From: Schistocerca nitens
Taxonomy: Eukaryota > Arthropoda > Insecta > Orthoptera > Acrididae
Direction of reading: 5' to 3'
DNA length: 64,000 nucleotides
NCBI RefSeq assembly: GCF_023898315.1
Contig: NC_064616.1
Coordinates: forward strand, 543,545,602-543,609,601
Shown: piece after piece, positions 1-11,776 of the stretch
Layout: every line of letters begins with the position of its first letter
How positions within the stretch are numbered: the stretch's first letter is position 1
The notes under the pieces: generated by a model
Databases searched by the model: none
What the model was told of the DNA's origin: nothing
The model's input: the letters and a program-made list of their open reading frames with translations, nothing else
Program-made: the position numbers and the translations under genes

Positions 1-1489
1 AAAGGTCCCGCAATTTGTATGTGCACACGTTGCCATGGTGATTGTGACTTAGGCCTAGCAGGGAATTTTTGTGGCTGATCGGAATGATTTTCCGCACATG
101 CGTGACACTATGACTCCATGTGTTCTATTTCCGTGTCCATACCCTAAAAAGTACAGTCTCGACGCGCTAACTGCTTCATACGAATAATCCCCCAGTGTCC
201 TTGGTGAAGTAACTGCAACACTTCTTTTTGCAAACTTTATGGATACACACGTGAATTTCCTCTGTCATTCTGAACAAGAATCACACCTTGCTGTATACTG
301 TTAATATGCCGACATGCAATGTATCGGCGCACTAAAGAGTTCTTTATACTGTGCAATGTGGAGGCCAAGTTGTACGAATGTATTTGAGCAAAATGTCCAA
401 ATCTGATTCAGCTTCCATGACCTGTGCAATTTTTCTGTAGTTCAGAGGAATGGATTGAAGCAATTCAGAATCCTGAGCACCGATGTGACAACAAAATGAA
501 GCAGAAGCGTCAAAGTCTGTATCAGGGCCAATCGGAAGACATGAAAATGCGTCCGCATTACCATGTTGAGCTGTCAGACGATACACAATCTTGCACTGGT
601 ACTGAGACAACAGCAAAGCCCATCTTTGCAGTTACTGGGCAGTTGGTACAAGAACCGGTTTCTTGGGATGAAACAAGGACTGCAATAGCTGGTGATCCGT
701 TACTAAGTACAATTTTCTGACATACAAGCAGTGATGGAATTTGGTGACATCATACCCAATAACCAGTGCCTTTTTTCTATTTATGAATAGTTATACGGAG
801 CTCTGGACAACACTTTTGATGCGAACATTAGAGGTCTGTCATTATCTCCAAATCTGTGCAAAAGCACTGCACCGACTGCGTAAGGGGAATCGTCAACTTG
901 CATCACAACTGGTTTTCCAGGATAAAAGTTAACCAAACATTGATCACCGAGCAATGCATCTTTAAGTTTTTGAAAAGCTTCTTGGCACTCACCTGTGCAG
1001 ACAATGGGGACATTCTTGCGACGCAAGCGATGCAATGGAGCTGCCATTAGTGCAGCATTCGGTTGAACCGAATATAATAATTCATTTTCACTAATACTGA
1101 CTGCAAGTCTGTGACATTGCGAGGAACTGGCAGGTCACGTAGGGCTAACATATGTGACGGAAGAGAATGTAAACCTTGCCTTTTTATAACCCGACAAAGA
1201 TACTGCAACTCATGTTTAAAAAAACATCACCCTTGTGCAGTCTAGACTTTGTCCTGCATCAGATAACACACAAAACAAAGCTCACAAGGTGTACGACCTG
1301 TACGACAGTATCGTCCAAACAGTTCGAAGAGTTTGGTACCTGAGCAGTCAGCTGTTGCAAATACCACTGGAAAATTGCGGGTGCGGAAGCACTGCCAAAA
1401 GGCAAACGCAAATATTTCAACAAGACCAAATGAGTGTTCACAACAAACTTGTTTTGATATTCTTCATCTATTGGTATTTCAATATATTC

Positions 1490-1676
1490 GCCGGCCGGAG
1501 TGGCCGAGCGGTTCTCGGCGCTACAGTCTGGAACCGCGCAACCGCTACGGTCGCGGGTTCGAATCCTGCCTCGGGCATGGATGTGTGTGGTGTCCTTAGG
1601 TTAGTTAGGTTTAAGTAGTTCTCAGTTCTAGGGGACTGATGACCTAAGAAGTTAAGTCCCATAGTGCTCAGAGCCA
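1490..1676 (+). repeat. tRNA-derived SINE inserted in Gypsy A
   Basis: This 187-bp copy of the window's dominant SINE has a tRNA-like head with box A (TGGCCGAGCGGTT) and box B (GGTTCGAATCC), a long variable-arm-like hairpin, and a body running through the TTAGGTTAGTTAGG stretch to GAGCCAT. It is flanked by a perfect 12-bp target duplication (ttcaatatattc) at 1478-1489 and 1677-1688, which proves retroposition into the reverse-transcriptase region of element A. The head looks like tRNA-Ser or tRNA-Leu. It is not a tRNA gene, because the acceptor stem does not close and the body follows directly. Confidence 0.93.
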
Positions 1677-3583
1677 TTCAATATATTCATTGCGCAAATC
1701 AATTTTTGAAATGTAGCGACCAGCGCCTAATCTGTCCATGAGATCCTCTGGGCGTGGCGATGGATAAGAATGAATCACAGTTTGTGCGTTGACTGTAGAC
1801 TTAAAGTCAACACAGAGGCGACTGCGACCTGAAGGTTTGGGGGAGCAAAACCAGTAGACTTGCCCACTGACTAGCCTGTATGGGCGCAATACCTCCGCTG
1901 TCTTGCAATTCATCAAGTTCAGCAGCGTCATCGTCCTATATTGCAATGGAAACAGTTGTGGCCCCTCAAAATACCGGCCGAGCATTGTGTTTCATAGTAA
2001 TATGTGCCAGAAAATTTTTAGTGATGCTTAAACCTTCTTAAAAGAGTCGTGGGAATTCTAGCTACACTGTCTTTTGCATGAAATGTACACACAGACAAAA
2101 CGTTGTCGTGAATGTTAAAACGAAACAAATCAAACTAACCAAGATTAAATATGTTCTCACAATTCCGTGGTTGTAGCACCGTAAAAGACACTGTTCATGT
2201 ATGCGAGCGATACGTGGCAGGCAAAGTACATTTTCCGAGAACGGGAATGTCTTGTCCATTATAAGCCGTTAGGTGTGTACCAGTTTTAGACAGGTGTTGG
2301 GAGCCTATCAGTTCATATATGTTACGAATCAGCAATGTAACAGAGGCACCCATGTCCCACTAAAATGCAAACGAACAAAAAGTTTCTTGGACTGGCGTAG
2401 CACTGAAGAAACCGTTTGGTTGCTAATTTTGCTAATGCCCGTAGCAGGCTTTGAATGCACTTTATTGATTACATGGGCCTTGTGCCTATATATTTGTGAG
2501 TGGGTAGAATTGTTATGTTTGTTCCGTTGAAAACATAAGGATTTACGTGATCTTTATTGTCACAAGCGTAACACTGTGCTTGTCTGGACTGTTAATCTTG
2601 GCATGTGTGCCATGAACAGCACCGAGGGCATGACTTATTTATATTCCCCTATGTATCCGTCTGATCATATAAGTGTTCATGCAGCTTGGCGTGTGCGTGC
2701 TGTAGCTGCCTACTGGGCTGGTTGTCAGCAAGGGATGACTCACACCGACAAATTGGTGACTGCCCAAATTTTTCTGCCGCTACGGTACATGAATCATACT
2801 GATCTAGAATTCGCACTGTGTGATGAAATGATGGATCCGACTGTTTCAAAAACTGTTCCCTATAGCTGACATCAGTTACACTGTACATGATCGCATCACC
2901 CGACATAACATCTGAATATAAAGCACATCTTAATTTGCATTTCATACCCTGCAAATCTGATGCCCACTCGCGATAAGTTTGTTCCGATCTTTTCTTGCAA
3001 CGAAGGAACTGGTACCTAGCTACCACCACATTCACTTGTCAATCATTATAGATAGTTAGAGAATCTGCAACCTAATCATAGGAAAGTTCACTGGGAGTGG
3101 CGTTAGGGAAGTTTCTGAATGAGGCGAAACACTGCACTTTGTACCAGATACTTTGTGAGCAATGATGGGGGTTTCATACTGTTTGAACCACTCGAGCCAT
3201 TCCTCTTCTTTTTAATGAAACTGGCGAAAAGGCAGTATGGCACTCGAAGCTTCCGTTGTTGCGTATTGAGCAGAATTCGTTGCTTGGTTTGCGAGTATTT
3301 GCTCTACCGTATTCAGAAGGGTTGCAATGTGATGTGTCTGAAACTTAAAAACTTGTGTTAGCTGCGTTGCTTCTATCACTTTCAGCTGAGGTGCCTGAGC
3401 AGGGGGTGGGAGAGGTGGGTTGCTCATTTTGGAATAGGCAAATGCAATAAACTGACAATGCAAGCAACAAAAATAAGCACACAAGCACACCTGAAAACAC
3501 TGAATAGAAAAAACACAATAACAAACACTGTTAAAGCATGTGAACACACCCCTACAAAGAGAAGACAAAGTAGAAATAAGGCG

Positions 3584-3816
3584 GTACGCAGCTCGTGGTC
3601 GTGCGGTAGCGTTCTCGCTTCCCGCGCACCGGGTTTCCGTGTTCGATTCCCGGCGGGGTCAGGGATTTTGTCTGCCTCGTGATGACTGAGTGTTGTGTTA
3701 TATCCTTAGGTTAGTTAGGTTTAAGTAGTTCCAAGTTCTAGGGGACTGATGGCCATAGATGTTAAGTCCCATAGTGCTCACAGCCTTTTGAACTTTTTTT
3801 TTTTTTTTTTTTTTTT
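3584..3816 (+). repeat. Chimeric SINE: different tRNA head on the common body
   Basis: The copy has a different tRNA-like head (GCAGCTCGTGGTCGTGCGG start, box B near GTGTTCGATTCCC) from the common SINE but carries the same 3' body (TTAGGTTAGTTAGG...CTAGGGGACTGATGG...CATAGTGCTCA). It ends in an uninterrupted run of more than 20 T. A perfect 13-bp target duplication (tagaaataaggcg) lies at 3571-3583 and 3817-3829. Its head resembles the start of the SINE at 25155. The shared body with exchanged heads suggests module swapping between SINE families. It is inserted in the leader of Gypsy element A. Confidence 0.9.
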
Positions 3817-3939
3817 TAGAAATAAGGCGCCAGCAAAACACAAAAGCCCACGACAAAACAAATCTGTAGCAGCTAGCGGCTATGGATGCGAAACTTGAAC
3901 AGGTTGGCACGTTGGTAGTTGTTCACCTCGTCGCCAATG

Positions 3940-4350
3940 CTGTTCGTACATCCTCGTCGTCATTGTTGTTGTGCATAGGAAGCCAGCATACTCGGTTCGC
4001 TAGAAAAACAATCAAACAGCTCGTATTAATGAGTTCTACTGCAATAAGACAGTAAAAATACTTAACTCTGATATTGTGTCGCAAGCAAAGGGCGACATAC
4101 AAAACAATCAGTCTTCTTCAGCATAGGCAAATACAAGTCTGTGCTACATAGAGATTCCTAAAAAAGTGGCTGTCATTGACGCACCTATCAATGTGGGGTC
4201 CCACCAGCCGGGCGCGGTGCTTATGTTCTCTTCACCTAGGGGCCACTGTTGTCCCGTTGTCGTCCTGGAAGGGAGGTCGGTCAGCGTACGACTGGCTGAC
4301 TTCTTCTCACGTCCCGGTAGTTCCCGACTGGCGTGCTGGCGCTGACTTTA
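3940..4350 (-). repeat. Probable 5' LTR of Gypsy element A
   Basis: The segment lies directly upstream (minus sense) of the primer-binding-like site TTGGCGACGAGG of element A. A similar TGGCGACGA site precedes gag of element B, which supports the boundary at about 3939. The right boundary is taken where reverse-transcriptase-like sequence of element B begins. A stretch around 4060-4130 resembles the LTR-like fragment near 12.8 kb. I could not confirm terminal TG/CA or a partner LTR, because the other end of the element lies outside the window. Confidence 0.45.
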
Positions 4351-5355
4351 CGCCGTAGCACAAATCTATCTTAGAAAGGTAACGTCCTGCACTACGCTTG
4401 TCAATGAGTTCCTCATGTCGAGGTAACGGATAAGTGTCAACTACTGCCTGTGGTTTGACTGTAGACTAGAATGCAACACAAATGCGAATGCGACCAGAAG
4501 GTTTAAGCAACGGACCGAGAGGACTTGCCCATTGACTAGCTTGAATGGGAGCAATTACCCTTTATCTTGCAGTTCTTTCAATTCCCCGGCTACTTTTTCT
4601 GTTAAAGCAAATGGGACGAGACAGGCCTGAAAAAACTTATGCTGTGCATTGTCTTTCAATGTTACATGCGCTACAAAATTATTAACTTTTTCCATTCATA
4701 CTGAAAATACTTCAGGAAATTCGTTAAGCAAACTAGAGATACTATCTTTTGGATCACAAGCCGATATGGAAAGTACGTTATAGTGGATGCTAAGTTCAAA
4801 CAAATCAAAAGGATCTAATCTGAAAATTTTCTGACTGTCTCTTGATTTCAACACAGTAAAATTTACTGACCTAGTGTGAGATTTGTAAGTGGCAGGGAAA
4901 GTAAACTGTCCAAGCACTGGAATTTTCTGTCCTTTGTAAGCAGTGAGGTGCTTGCAAGATTTAGAAAGTCGTGGTGAGATTAACTGTTCGTACGTGGCAC
5001 GATTAAGAAAATTTACTGAAGCCACTGTGTCTAACTGAAAGTTCACACGACGGCCAGCATTTCGTAAAGAAACAAATAGTTTGTTAGAACGAGCACTAGA
5101 GTGAGAATGAGCCACAACTTAATCTTTGTAAGAACCTGTTGTAGGTTAAGAAAACAGAAAGGTCACTGCATGTGCACGAGCCTGTTTTCTCTGGGAGTGG
5201 GGAAAATGGGCGTTTTTGTGCCGTTGAGAACGAACTGCTTAGACATGACCTTTTTTCAACACATGTAACACGTTACGTTACGTGATGGGCTATCGTGTCT
5301 TTTGTGGCGAGCAAAACGTCTAGGGCAAGAGTTCACTAAGCCCACAGGCCTGTTT

Positions 5356-5506
5356 GGTTCAAATGGCTCTGAGCACTATGGGACTCGACTGCTGTGGTTA
5401 TCAGTCGCCTAGAACTTAGAACTACTTAAACCTAACTAACCTAAGGACATCACACACATCCATGCCCGAGGCAGGATTCGAACATGCGACCGTAGCAGTC
5501 GCACGG
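5356..5506 (-). repeat. tRNA-derived SINE, 5'-truncated
   Basis: Minus-strand copy of the common SINE. It keeps the tail (GGTTCAAATGGCTCTGAGC on the plus strand), the body and box B, but the 5' part of the head is missing. A perfect 13-bp target duplication (cacaggcctgttt) lies at 5343-5355 and 5507-5519. The truncation at the 5' end with intact target duplication is the usual outcome of incomplete reverse transcription. It lies between the protease and gag remnants of element B. Confidence 0.92.
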
Positions 5507-5764
5507 CACAGGCCTGTTTACCTGTATACGTGGCTGTCCACGTGGCTGTGTACTCGCTTGTTGTCATAGCTGCTTAGGGCGGTCGCGAGCAACGGGCAAC
5601 TCGACTCGACAAATCGGGGAGTAATCACACTTATCTGCCGTTATGGCTCCCGAATCACATTGCTCTAAAATGTGTACACTCGAGGAAGTGATGGATGAGA
5701 GTTCTTCAAGTTCTGTTCCCGTATTATACTATCAGGGACATTTAATGTTATTGCATCCCTTATC

Positions 5765-5969
5765 GCCGGGCGGGATTAGCCGTGCGGTCTCAGGCGCTGC
5801 AGTCATGGACTGTGCGGCTGGTCCCGGCGGAGGTTCGAGTCCTCCCTCGGGTATGGGTGTGTGTGTTTGTTCCTAGGATAATTTAGGTTAAGTAGTGTGT
5901 AAGCTTAGGGACTGATGACCGTAGCAGTTAAGTCCCATACGATTTCACGTACATTTGAAAATTTTTTTC
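5765..5969 (+). repeat. Second tRNA-SINE family copy
   Basis: A related but distinct SINE with a head reading GATTAGCCGTGCGGTCTCAGG, an internal palindromic arm around GCAGTCATGGACTGTGCGG, box B GGTTCGAGTCC, and a body ending in AAGTCCCATACGATTTCAC before ACATTTGAAAA. The body is shorter in the middle than in the common family, but AGGGACTGATGACC and AGTTAAGTCCCATA are shared. Target duplications are catcccttatc at 5754-5764 and catctcttatc at 5970-5980, with one mismatch. Confidence 0.88.
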
Positions 5970-6151
5970 CATCTCTTATCATTAAATCACTGTAAAAGTT
6001 GCCACAACTACACCTAAATTTACACTTACTAGTTCTGCCCATAAATCTGTGTAGCACTGACGGTACGTCTGCTCCGGATTTTTCTGCAAACGAAACAACT
6101 GATATCTGGCTGCAGCTAGTGGAACTTGCTGGTCATAGTACTTGGTTAATG

Positions 6152-6468
6152 GTTCAAATGGCTCTGAGCACTATGGGACTCAACTGCTGAGGTCATCAGT
6201 CCCCTAGAACTTAGAACTAGTTAAACCTAACTAACCTAAGGACATCACAAACATCCATGCCCGAGGCAGGATTCGAATGGCTGGCTCTGAGCACTATGGG
6301 ACTCAACTGCTGAGGTCATTAGTCCCCTAGAACTTAGAACTAGTTAAACCTAACTAACCTAAGGACATCACAAACATCCATGCCCGAGGCAGGATTCGAA
6401 CCTGCGACCGTAGCGGTCTCGCGGTTCCAGACTGCAGCGCCTTTAACCGCACGGCCACTTCGGCCGGC
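6152..6468 (-). repeat. Composite SINE: full unit plus second tail unit
   Basis: In minus-strand sense a full-length SINE (6281-6468) is followed directly by a second unit (about 6152-6280) that starts near box B and runs to the tail. The whole block has a single target duplication (acttggttaatg) at 6140-6151 and 6469-6480, so it probably moved or arose as one dimer-like unit. The sequence is of the subfamily with TTAAAGGCGCTGCAG in the head. It sits in the gag remnant of element B. Confidence 0.9.
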
Positions 6469-7082
6469 ACTTGGTTAATGCAGCGATTACTTCGTCATAA
6501 CTGAGTTCGTCGGGAGACGCTGTTGGGAAGAGTTTTCGTATTACGCTGGACGCTGGGGACCCCGCTATCGAAAGAAAATATTTTATCTTTGCAGAACCTT
6601 GAACTAATGAACTTCATGATGTGCTTGGAACTGTATCATGTATTCTAGCCGTTCCTCTTCTGTGTCGTTCAATTGCCGCAACGGTTGTATGCAGGTCGGC
6701 GACACATGTCGGGCGGGTCGGTTTGTCGGTTGGGCGGCCGATGCAGTTTGTGCAGCCAGTAGTTGTACCGTCTTTAGTAGTTCAGATATCTGTTAGTCCT
6801 GAAACTGAAAATGTTGTGTTAGATCATTCACATTGGCCGCCTGCGGCTGTGGGGCAGGGGTCAGAGGGTGGAGGGAGCAGGGTAGCCATGGTTTACACAA
6901 ATACGAGTATGTTATAGCAATAAAGCCTCTAAAAAGAGAAATTTGATCAGTATCTGCGGCTCTCTTGCTGGAATAAATGCAAGAACCCAACAAAAGTTAC
7001 GAATTAGAAATGAGCACCCCTGCAAGCTAAAACACAAGAGAAGCAAGTTAAAGCAGTATTGAATTTTATATTCGTCGCCAGT

Positions 7083-7760
7083 TTTGTGTCGTCTCGTTGT
7101 GACTGTAGGCTTGTATCATGGGAAGCAAGGAAAGGATGTTGTTTTGTGGCCAGTATCCTGTTTCTATAACACAACTGCACTCATGTATTAACAGGATACT
7201 TTATTAACATAAACAGAAAGCTACTTAACTTCTGATAGTCCAGGTATTGTGGTACAAGCTCTCCGTAAAAGTCCCCGTTAGCATCACTGCTGATGAAGCA
7301 CAAGTCCGCTATGTACACTACTCTGATCGCTAGGTACTGGCTGACCCTGACCTAGAGGCTGAGCTAACTGCGACAGTGACTCCAACCGGGCTGCAACTGA
7401 TGAGTCGACTCATTAACTCGCTGGGTGACTGACGGCCCTCCGGTCCACGGCAGCGATCTAAATACTGGCAGCCGAGAGGGCATTGACGACGAGTTCCTGG
7501 GGAGTCTGTCTTTGGCCTCTATCTATTCCTTGCAACTTCTTTGCCTCCTGGTGTGTTGGCGAAAGCTTACACCAGAACTAAAACTATCCTACAGCCACCC
7601 TCCACTATCCAGGCCCCACTTTTCGAGATTCAGCTGCTTGTTTGGGGGCACTGACAGAGAGGAAAAAAATGTTTCAGTGTCCTACAGCTACTGTGGTATT
7701 CATCACTTCTGTGAAACGCTGATTGGGCTTAGCCTATCGTAGCTGGTGGAGTTAGGGATG
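7083..7760 (-). repeat. Possible LTR of Gypsy element B
   Basis: The segment lies immediately upstream, in minus sense, of the primer-binding-like site of element B, where the 5' LTR is expected. An open frame at 7425-7742 has no recognisable family and is probably chance. I could not fix the outer end or find a matching second LTR. An LTR-length span starting at 7083 is therefore only a positional inference. Confidence 0.3.
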
Positions 7761-9654
7761 TTGTGGGACTTATTTTTTATTTTCCTCACTTTTAGAATCC
7801 CAGTTCATCAATGGGAAATCCGCCCTGGTGTCTAAGCACAGACCTGAAAATTCAGAACAATTACATATCTAAAAGTTAACATCATATTTCTAAACCCACA
7901 ATAGGTCACTAAAAAAACAGACACACACAACAAATTAGATGTGAAAAAGATTCTCCTGGAATTCGAAGCACTGTCCTACAGTCGAGAAAAATGGCTGAAG
8001 TTTTCGGGTATTTTCGGGTATACTACAACTGCTTGTCAGGATTCGCTCTAAACCCATAATGGTGGATGTGGAGCGGATGGGGAGGAGAATCCCACCTATC
8101 TGAACCAAATGGGGCTGGCATGTCAGGACTTCTCTCTGAACACTCGAAAGAAGACGATATCACGTGACTCTCTGACGTTTCAGAACTTCTCATATATGCC
8201 TTGTTCTGCCCCTGTCTTGTTAGAACCAGTCTGTAAAGACTTCTTTTCCCATCGCAAATGATGTCTTATGACGCTCTGACTTCATGTAACTTCCTGTGAA
8301 TGGAGCATCCTGATTGATTCCTAAAGGATTTACTCGCCACAATGCTATTCCTAACGTTGGAGCACTTTTTACAGACGGACAAATTATGAGAATTTCAGCG
8401 GAAAATGACTTAGAACATATTGAAAAACATACATTCGTCATACTGCACTGACAGTTATGACAAGAAAAAGTGGTCTATAGGTCATGAAATGTGGATCCTT
8501 AGTCATTTACACAGCCCTGCTACTAATGAGAAAAGTTTCAACTATTCAACGTGGAACCGATCTCCAACAGGGCTATATTATCAGAAAGACTTGTGCCATC
8601 ATACCAATCGCTGTAGTTAACACAATTCGTATCCTGCACCATACAATATAATCACTTCTGCACCCTACATACAACTATCAACCAGCAGACTCTCATACGT
8701 ATACCTTGAAGACAAACAGATCCCAAAAACAGAAGCACATGCACGGTATATAGTCACAAAGCTAGATATACCCCAAGAGGTTGGTCCGTCATCAACTGTG
8801 ACCACGGTCACGAGGCAATTGCCCCCGCCTGCGCTGGCCTCATGCTCACCGGAGCGCCTGCGGCAGACGGCGGCCGCTCTCCAAACTGCTGTACAAAGGC
8901 TGCGCTGCTTCCTGTTTCACAAAGGCATCCTGTAACGGTACTGTTATCAGTCTGGCCTGCTTACTGCAGTGCTTTCTGCTACGAGCTACGACTCTCTCGC
9001 CTCTGAGATTACAAGAATACATACTTTTCATCTCTGTCGATGAGGAAAGCTTTGTCAACCGCGAATTAATTTACCGATCTCTAAACCACTATTATCTGCT
9101 GTATCCGATTTTACACACCAGGAAACTACGACATTTGTGACACATGGATTCAGAAATCATTGAGTAGCATATGACAATTTCCAGAACTTCATTTCACCTG
9201 GACTGCCAGAATATCATACCATTTGCCCGACTGTTCTCGATATCATACACATATCAGTACGTTACCGACCGCTTGCGCAGTATAATTCCGAAGATAACGA
9301 GTGGAAATTATATCTCTAAAGAGCCGAACCTTGTGTAAGATCATTATGTGGGACTTGCTAGTGATTTGCAGCATTGTTGCCACAGTTGATCACCGTTCTT
9401 GGGTTTGGAACCGAGTGCAGGATCTCAACCAAAGGCTTAGACTCTGAGACTGTCTTGGCTGCAGATTTTTGGACCTGCAATTTTGTGCGGAGAATTGGAG
9501 GAGTCCCCTTGATAGGTCATTGGTGCATTACACAAAGGGACCAGCTACTCGTGTAGCAGAGTACTTGTGGAGTGCACATGGTTTTTTCTTTCTGATGAAC
9601 ACTCTCCAGTCGACACGCAGATAACGAAGTCAGAGCGTATTCAGAGCAAAGACA
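7761..9654. other. No recognisable gene or element
   Basis: Short open frames occur on both strands but none resembles a known domain. A GC-rich patch lies near 8820-8890. No SINE body, target duplication or tandem array was seen. Decayed transposon sequence remains possible. Confidence 0.5.
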
Positions 9655-10690
9655 CTTCGAATGTCAAATTTTGTTTCTGTGAACTGGTCAAGTATTCGTA
9701 ACGAAGTTCGAGAATTTTCTGCACTCCATGAAACTGGTCGCGCTCAAATAGTTCTCGGGTCCGAGAGCTGGCTAAAATACGAACTAGAAGGCTCTGAAAT
9801 AGATCCATTTATATGTTCAGCAGAGAGAAGAGTCTTGTGAGGGGTGCCACGGCGAAGTGTTCATTATTTGTATACATAAGTGATATAGCGAAATGGTGAT
9901 CCACAATTTACAGCTGCATGCTGATGATGCTCTGATGTACAGGATATTGGCATCTTTGAGTGGTTGTAGGAGCATACAAAATAATTTTAAGAAAATTTCT
10001 AGAGGGCGTGATGAATGGCAGTTAGCTCTAAATGTAGAAAAATGTAAGTTAATGCGTTTGAGTAGGATAACATGCCCATAATGTTCCGATATAATGTTAG
10101 TAATATGCCAATTGACACGGTTACGTCGATTAAATATCTAGGCGTAACACAGCAAAGTGATCTGAAATGCAAAGAGCATCTAAGGATAGTAGTAGGGAAG
10201 AAAAATGGTTGACTAGATTAATGGGAGACTTTTAGGAAAGTGTGCTCCATCTGTAAAGGAGACCGCATTTGGGACACTAGTGCGACCCATTCATGATTAC
10301 TTCTCGAGGGTTTGGATTAAAGGAAGCAGTTCAGAGTCGGACGGCTACATTTATTATTGGAACCTTCTATACCCAAGTAATACGTAGATGCTTTGGGAAC
10401 TGAAATGGGAGTCCTTTGAGAAAAGATGACGTACTTTTCGAGGAACGTTATCAGCATAGTTTAGAGAACCGGTATTTGAAGCAGACGGCATTTCTATTCT
10501 ACTGTCACCAACATACATTTCACGTGAGGACCAAAACGGTGAGAGAAATTGTGGCTCGAACGAATGCATTATAGACAGTCGCTATTCCTTCGCTCTAATT
10601 GTGAGCCGAAAAGGAAAGGAAATAACTAGCAGCGTTGCAGGGTATTCTCCACCAGGCATCATGCGGTGGCTTCCGAAGTATGTATGTTGA
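9655..10690 (+). mobile_element. Decayed, internally deleted LINE
   Basis: The left part (about 9660-9800) translates as the start of an apurinic-type endonuclease (NWSSIRNEVREFSALHETGR, then GSESWLKYELEGSEI). After an internal deletion, about 9865-10200 reads as the C-terminal half of a reverse transcriptase (LQLHADDALMYRI; LNVEKCKLMRLSRI; TSIKYLGVTQQSDLKCKEH). The remainder to about 10690 looks like thumb and 3' region in changing frames. The HADD sequence stands where the usual FADD or YADD active site lies. Multiple stops and frame changes show an old pseudogene. The clade is uncertain. Confidence 0.65.
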
Positions 10691-11170
10691 TGTAAATGTC
10701 GTATATCTACACACCACACACACTGTGCGTTAATCTCCTCTTTACACCTGCGGGACACGCGACGACTTGCATTACTTAAAAAGATGCATCGAACCACACT
10801 ATGCACCTCAAGTTTTCTGGCCAGTAGAAGATGTGCAGCTTTATATTCCGCTGTGAACCGACCAAAAATACCACTTGCATGCAGCTCCCTACGTCACACT
10901 CCCTCGAAAACTGGTTGCGATGGACTTGCATTAACTGTCGTTTTGAAACCGATCGTCTTTGACAAGACGTGATACTCGTCTACGTTCCCTGACGGTTAGG
11001 ATATTTTTACGACCACTCTTCTTACACAGCGTTACATGGTTGAGGCTAGTTCACCATTCCTCACAAAGACGTTCCACAGATCGCGTTGAAACTTCATTCG
11101 CTTTGTGGATTTGATCACGTTCGAACGCCACAGCTTCTTTCTACCATGATATCACGTCTCCATGACGAAC
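10690..11170 (-). mobile_element. Tc1-like transposase remnant
   Basis: On the minus strand, from about 11165 downwards, I read a helix-turn-helix-like N-terminus typical of Tc1-like transposases (VFERDQIHKANEVSTRSVER, then CKKSGRKNILTVRERRRVSR). The reading continues with shifts towards 10690. The DDE catalytic part is not recognised, so only the DNA-binding half seems to be left. Terminal inverted repeats were not found. Confidence 0.5.
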
Positions 11171-11776
11171 CATCTTACGGGGCTAACTGCATACGACCGA
11201 CTGGCATACATACTAATCTTTACTGCCCTGTATTACGCGTCTGGTGAAGGATTGTGTGACAACAAACTCTTAGTTCTGCACCATCTACAGCGCCCCATAG
11301 CGATGAGTAACATTTCCTCTAGTGAGATTGCATGATACTTAAGTACAAGCAAATTACAGACCTTTCAGGGAGTTGTATTGAGAAGTATAAAATAAAAAAT
11401 TCTGTCATCATTTTGCGTGGAAAGAGCGCTGCTTCAGTTTGCTGCCTGTAGATCACATTTACGGACTTACTCTGAAAGAGATAACACTCGCGACTCGCAT
11501 TAAAAATATCACTCATCGTAATGCATCTGCACGACAGAAGATCCAAAGTAAGGAACTGAATGTCTCTCAACAGGCAAAGAAATCTCAAGAATGCCGGCAA
11601 GGTCTATTGCAGTTATGGAAGGGATTTTAAATTTTTTGTTCATTCACAGATCAGTGGAAATCCCCAACTAATGATTAACAGTTTTATTCACTGACCATAA
11701 TAAGGCTATGTGTGACCTAGTGGGGCTTGTAGCCTTGCGAGGTTCTGGAAGAGTTAATGACAAACTGGGCATCAGT
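11171..11776. other. No recognisable gene or element
   Basis: Two overlapping short open frames on opposite strands (about 11319-11630) show no known motif. The stretch ends at the target site of the next SINE. Confidence 0.5.

Larger units (their letters stand above)
1..3939 (-). mobile_element. Gypsy-type LTR element A, broken, runs off left edge
   Basis: This is a minus-strand fossil of a Ty3/Gypsy-type LTR retrotransposon. Reading from high to low coordinates I see a leader with a primer-binding-like site near 3929-3938, a gag start rich in proline (about 3430), a gag core (about 2650-3035), a retropepsin-like region (about 2060-2400), reverse transcriptase (about 1260-1985) and RNase H with its downstream linker (about 340-1060). 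The integrase would lie beyond position 1. The gag and protease regions resemble those of element B just to the right, so the two belong to related families. The reading frames are interrupted many times and two SINEs are inserted, so the copy is old and non-functional. No envelope gene is seen. Confidence 0.8.
4350..7082 (-). mobile_element. Gypsy-type LTR element B, broken
   Basis: This is a second minus-strand Gypsy-type fossil. Reverse-transcriptase sequence lies at about 4350-4700, a retropepsin-like domain at about 4700-5115 is the best preserved part, and gag remnants lie at about 5980-6560 and 6780-6900. A primer-binding-like site is near 7070-7082. The proline-rich gag start and the protease are clearly related to those of element A. 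The order protease then reverse transcriptase is typical of Gypsy. Three SINE loci interrupt it. The copy has several breaks and lacks everything downstream of the reverse transcriptase, possibly because element A joined or inserted there. Confidence 0.72.

Noticed and set aside
1596-1620. Insect telomeric repeat (TTAGG)n
   Set aside because: TTAGGTTAGTTAGG is part of the SINE body and recurs at each copy; no array of TTAGG is present.
1490-1676. tRNA genes at every SINE head
   Set aside because: Box A and box B are present, but the acceptor stem does not pair, each is followed by the SINE body, and target duplications show retroposition. No independent tRNA gene was found.
7425-7742. 105-codon open frame as a gene
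   Set aside because: No recognisable domain; it lies where an LTR of Gypsy B is expected.
8846-9058. GC-rich patch as a promoter or CpG island
   Set aside because: The GC-rich part is under 100 bp and no coding sequence or TATA-like element follows.
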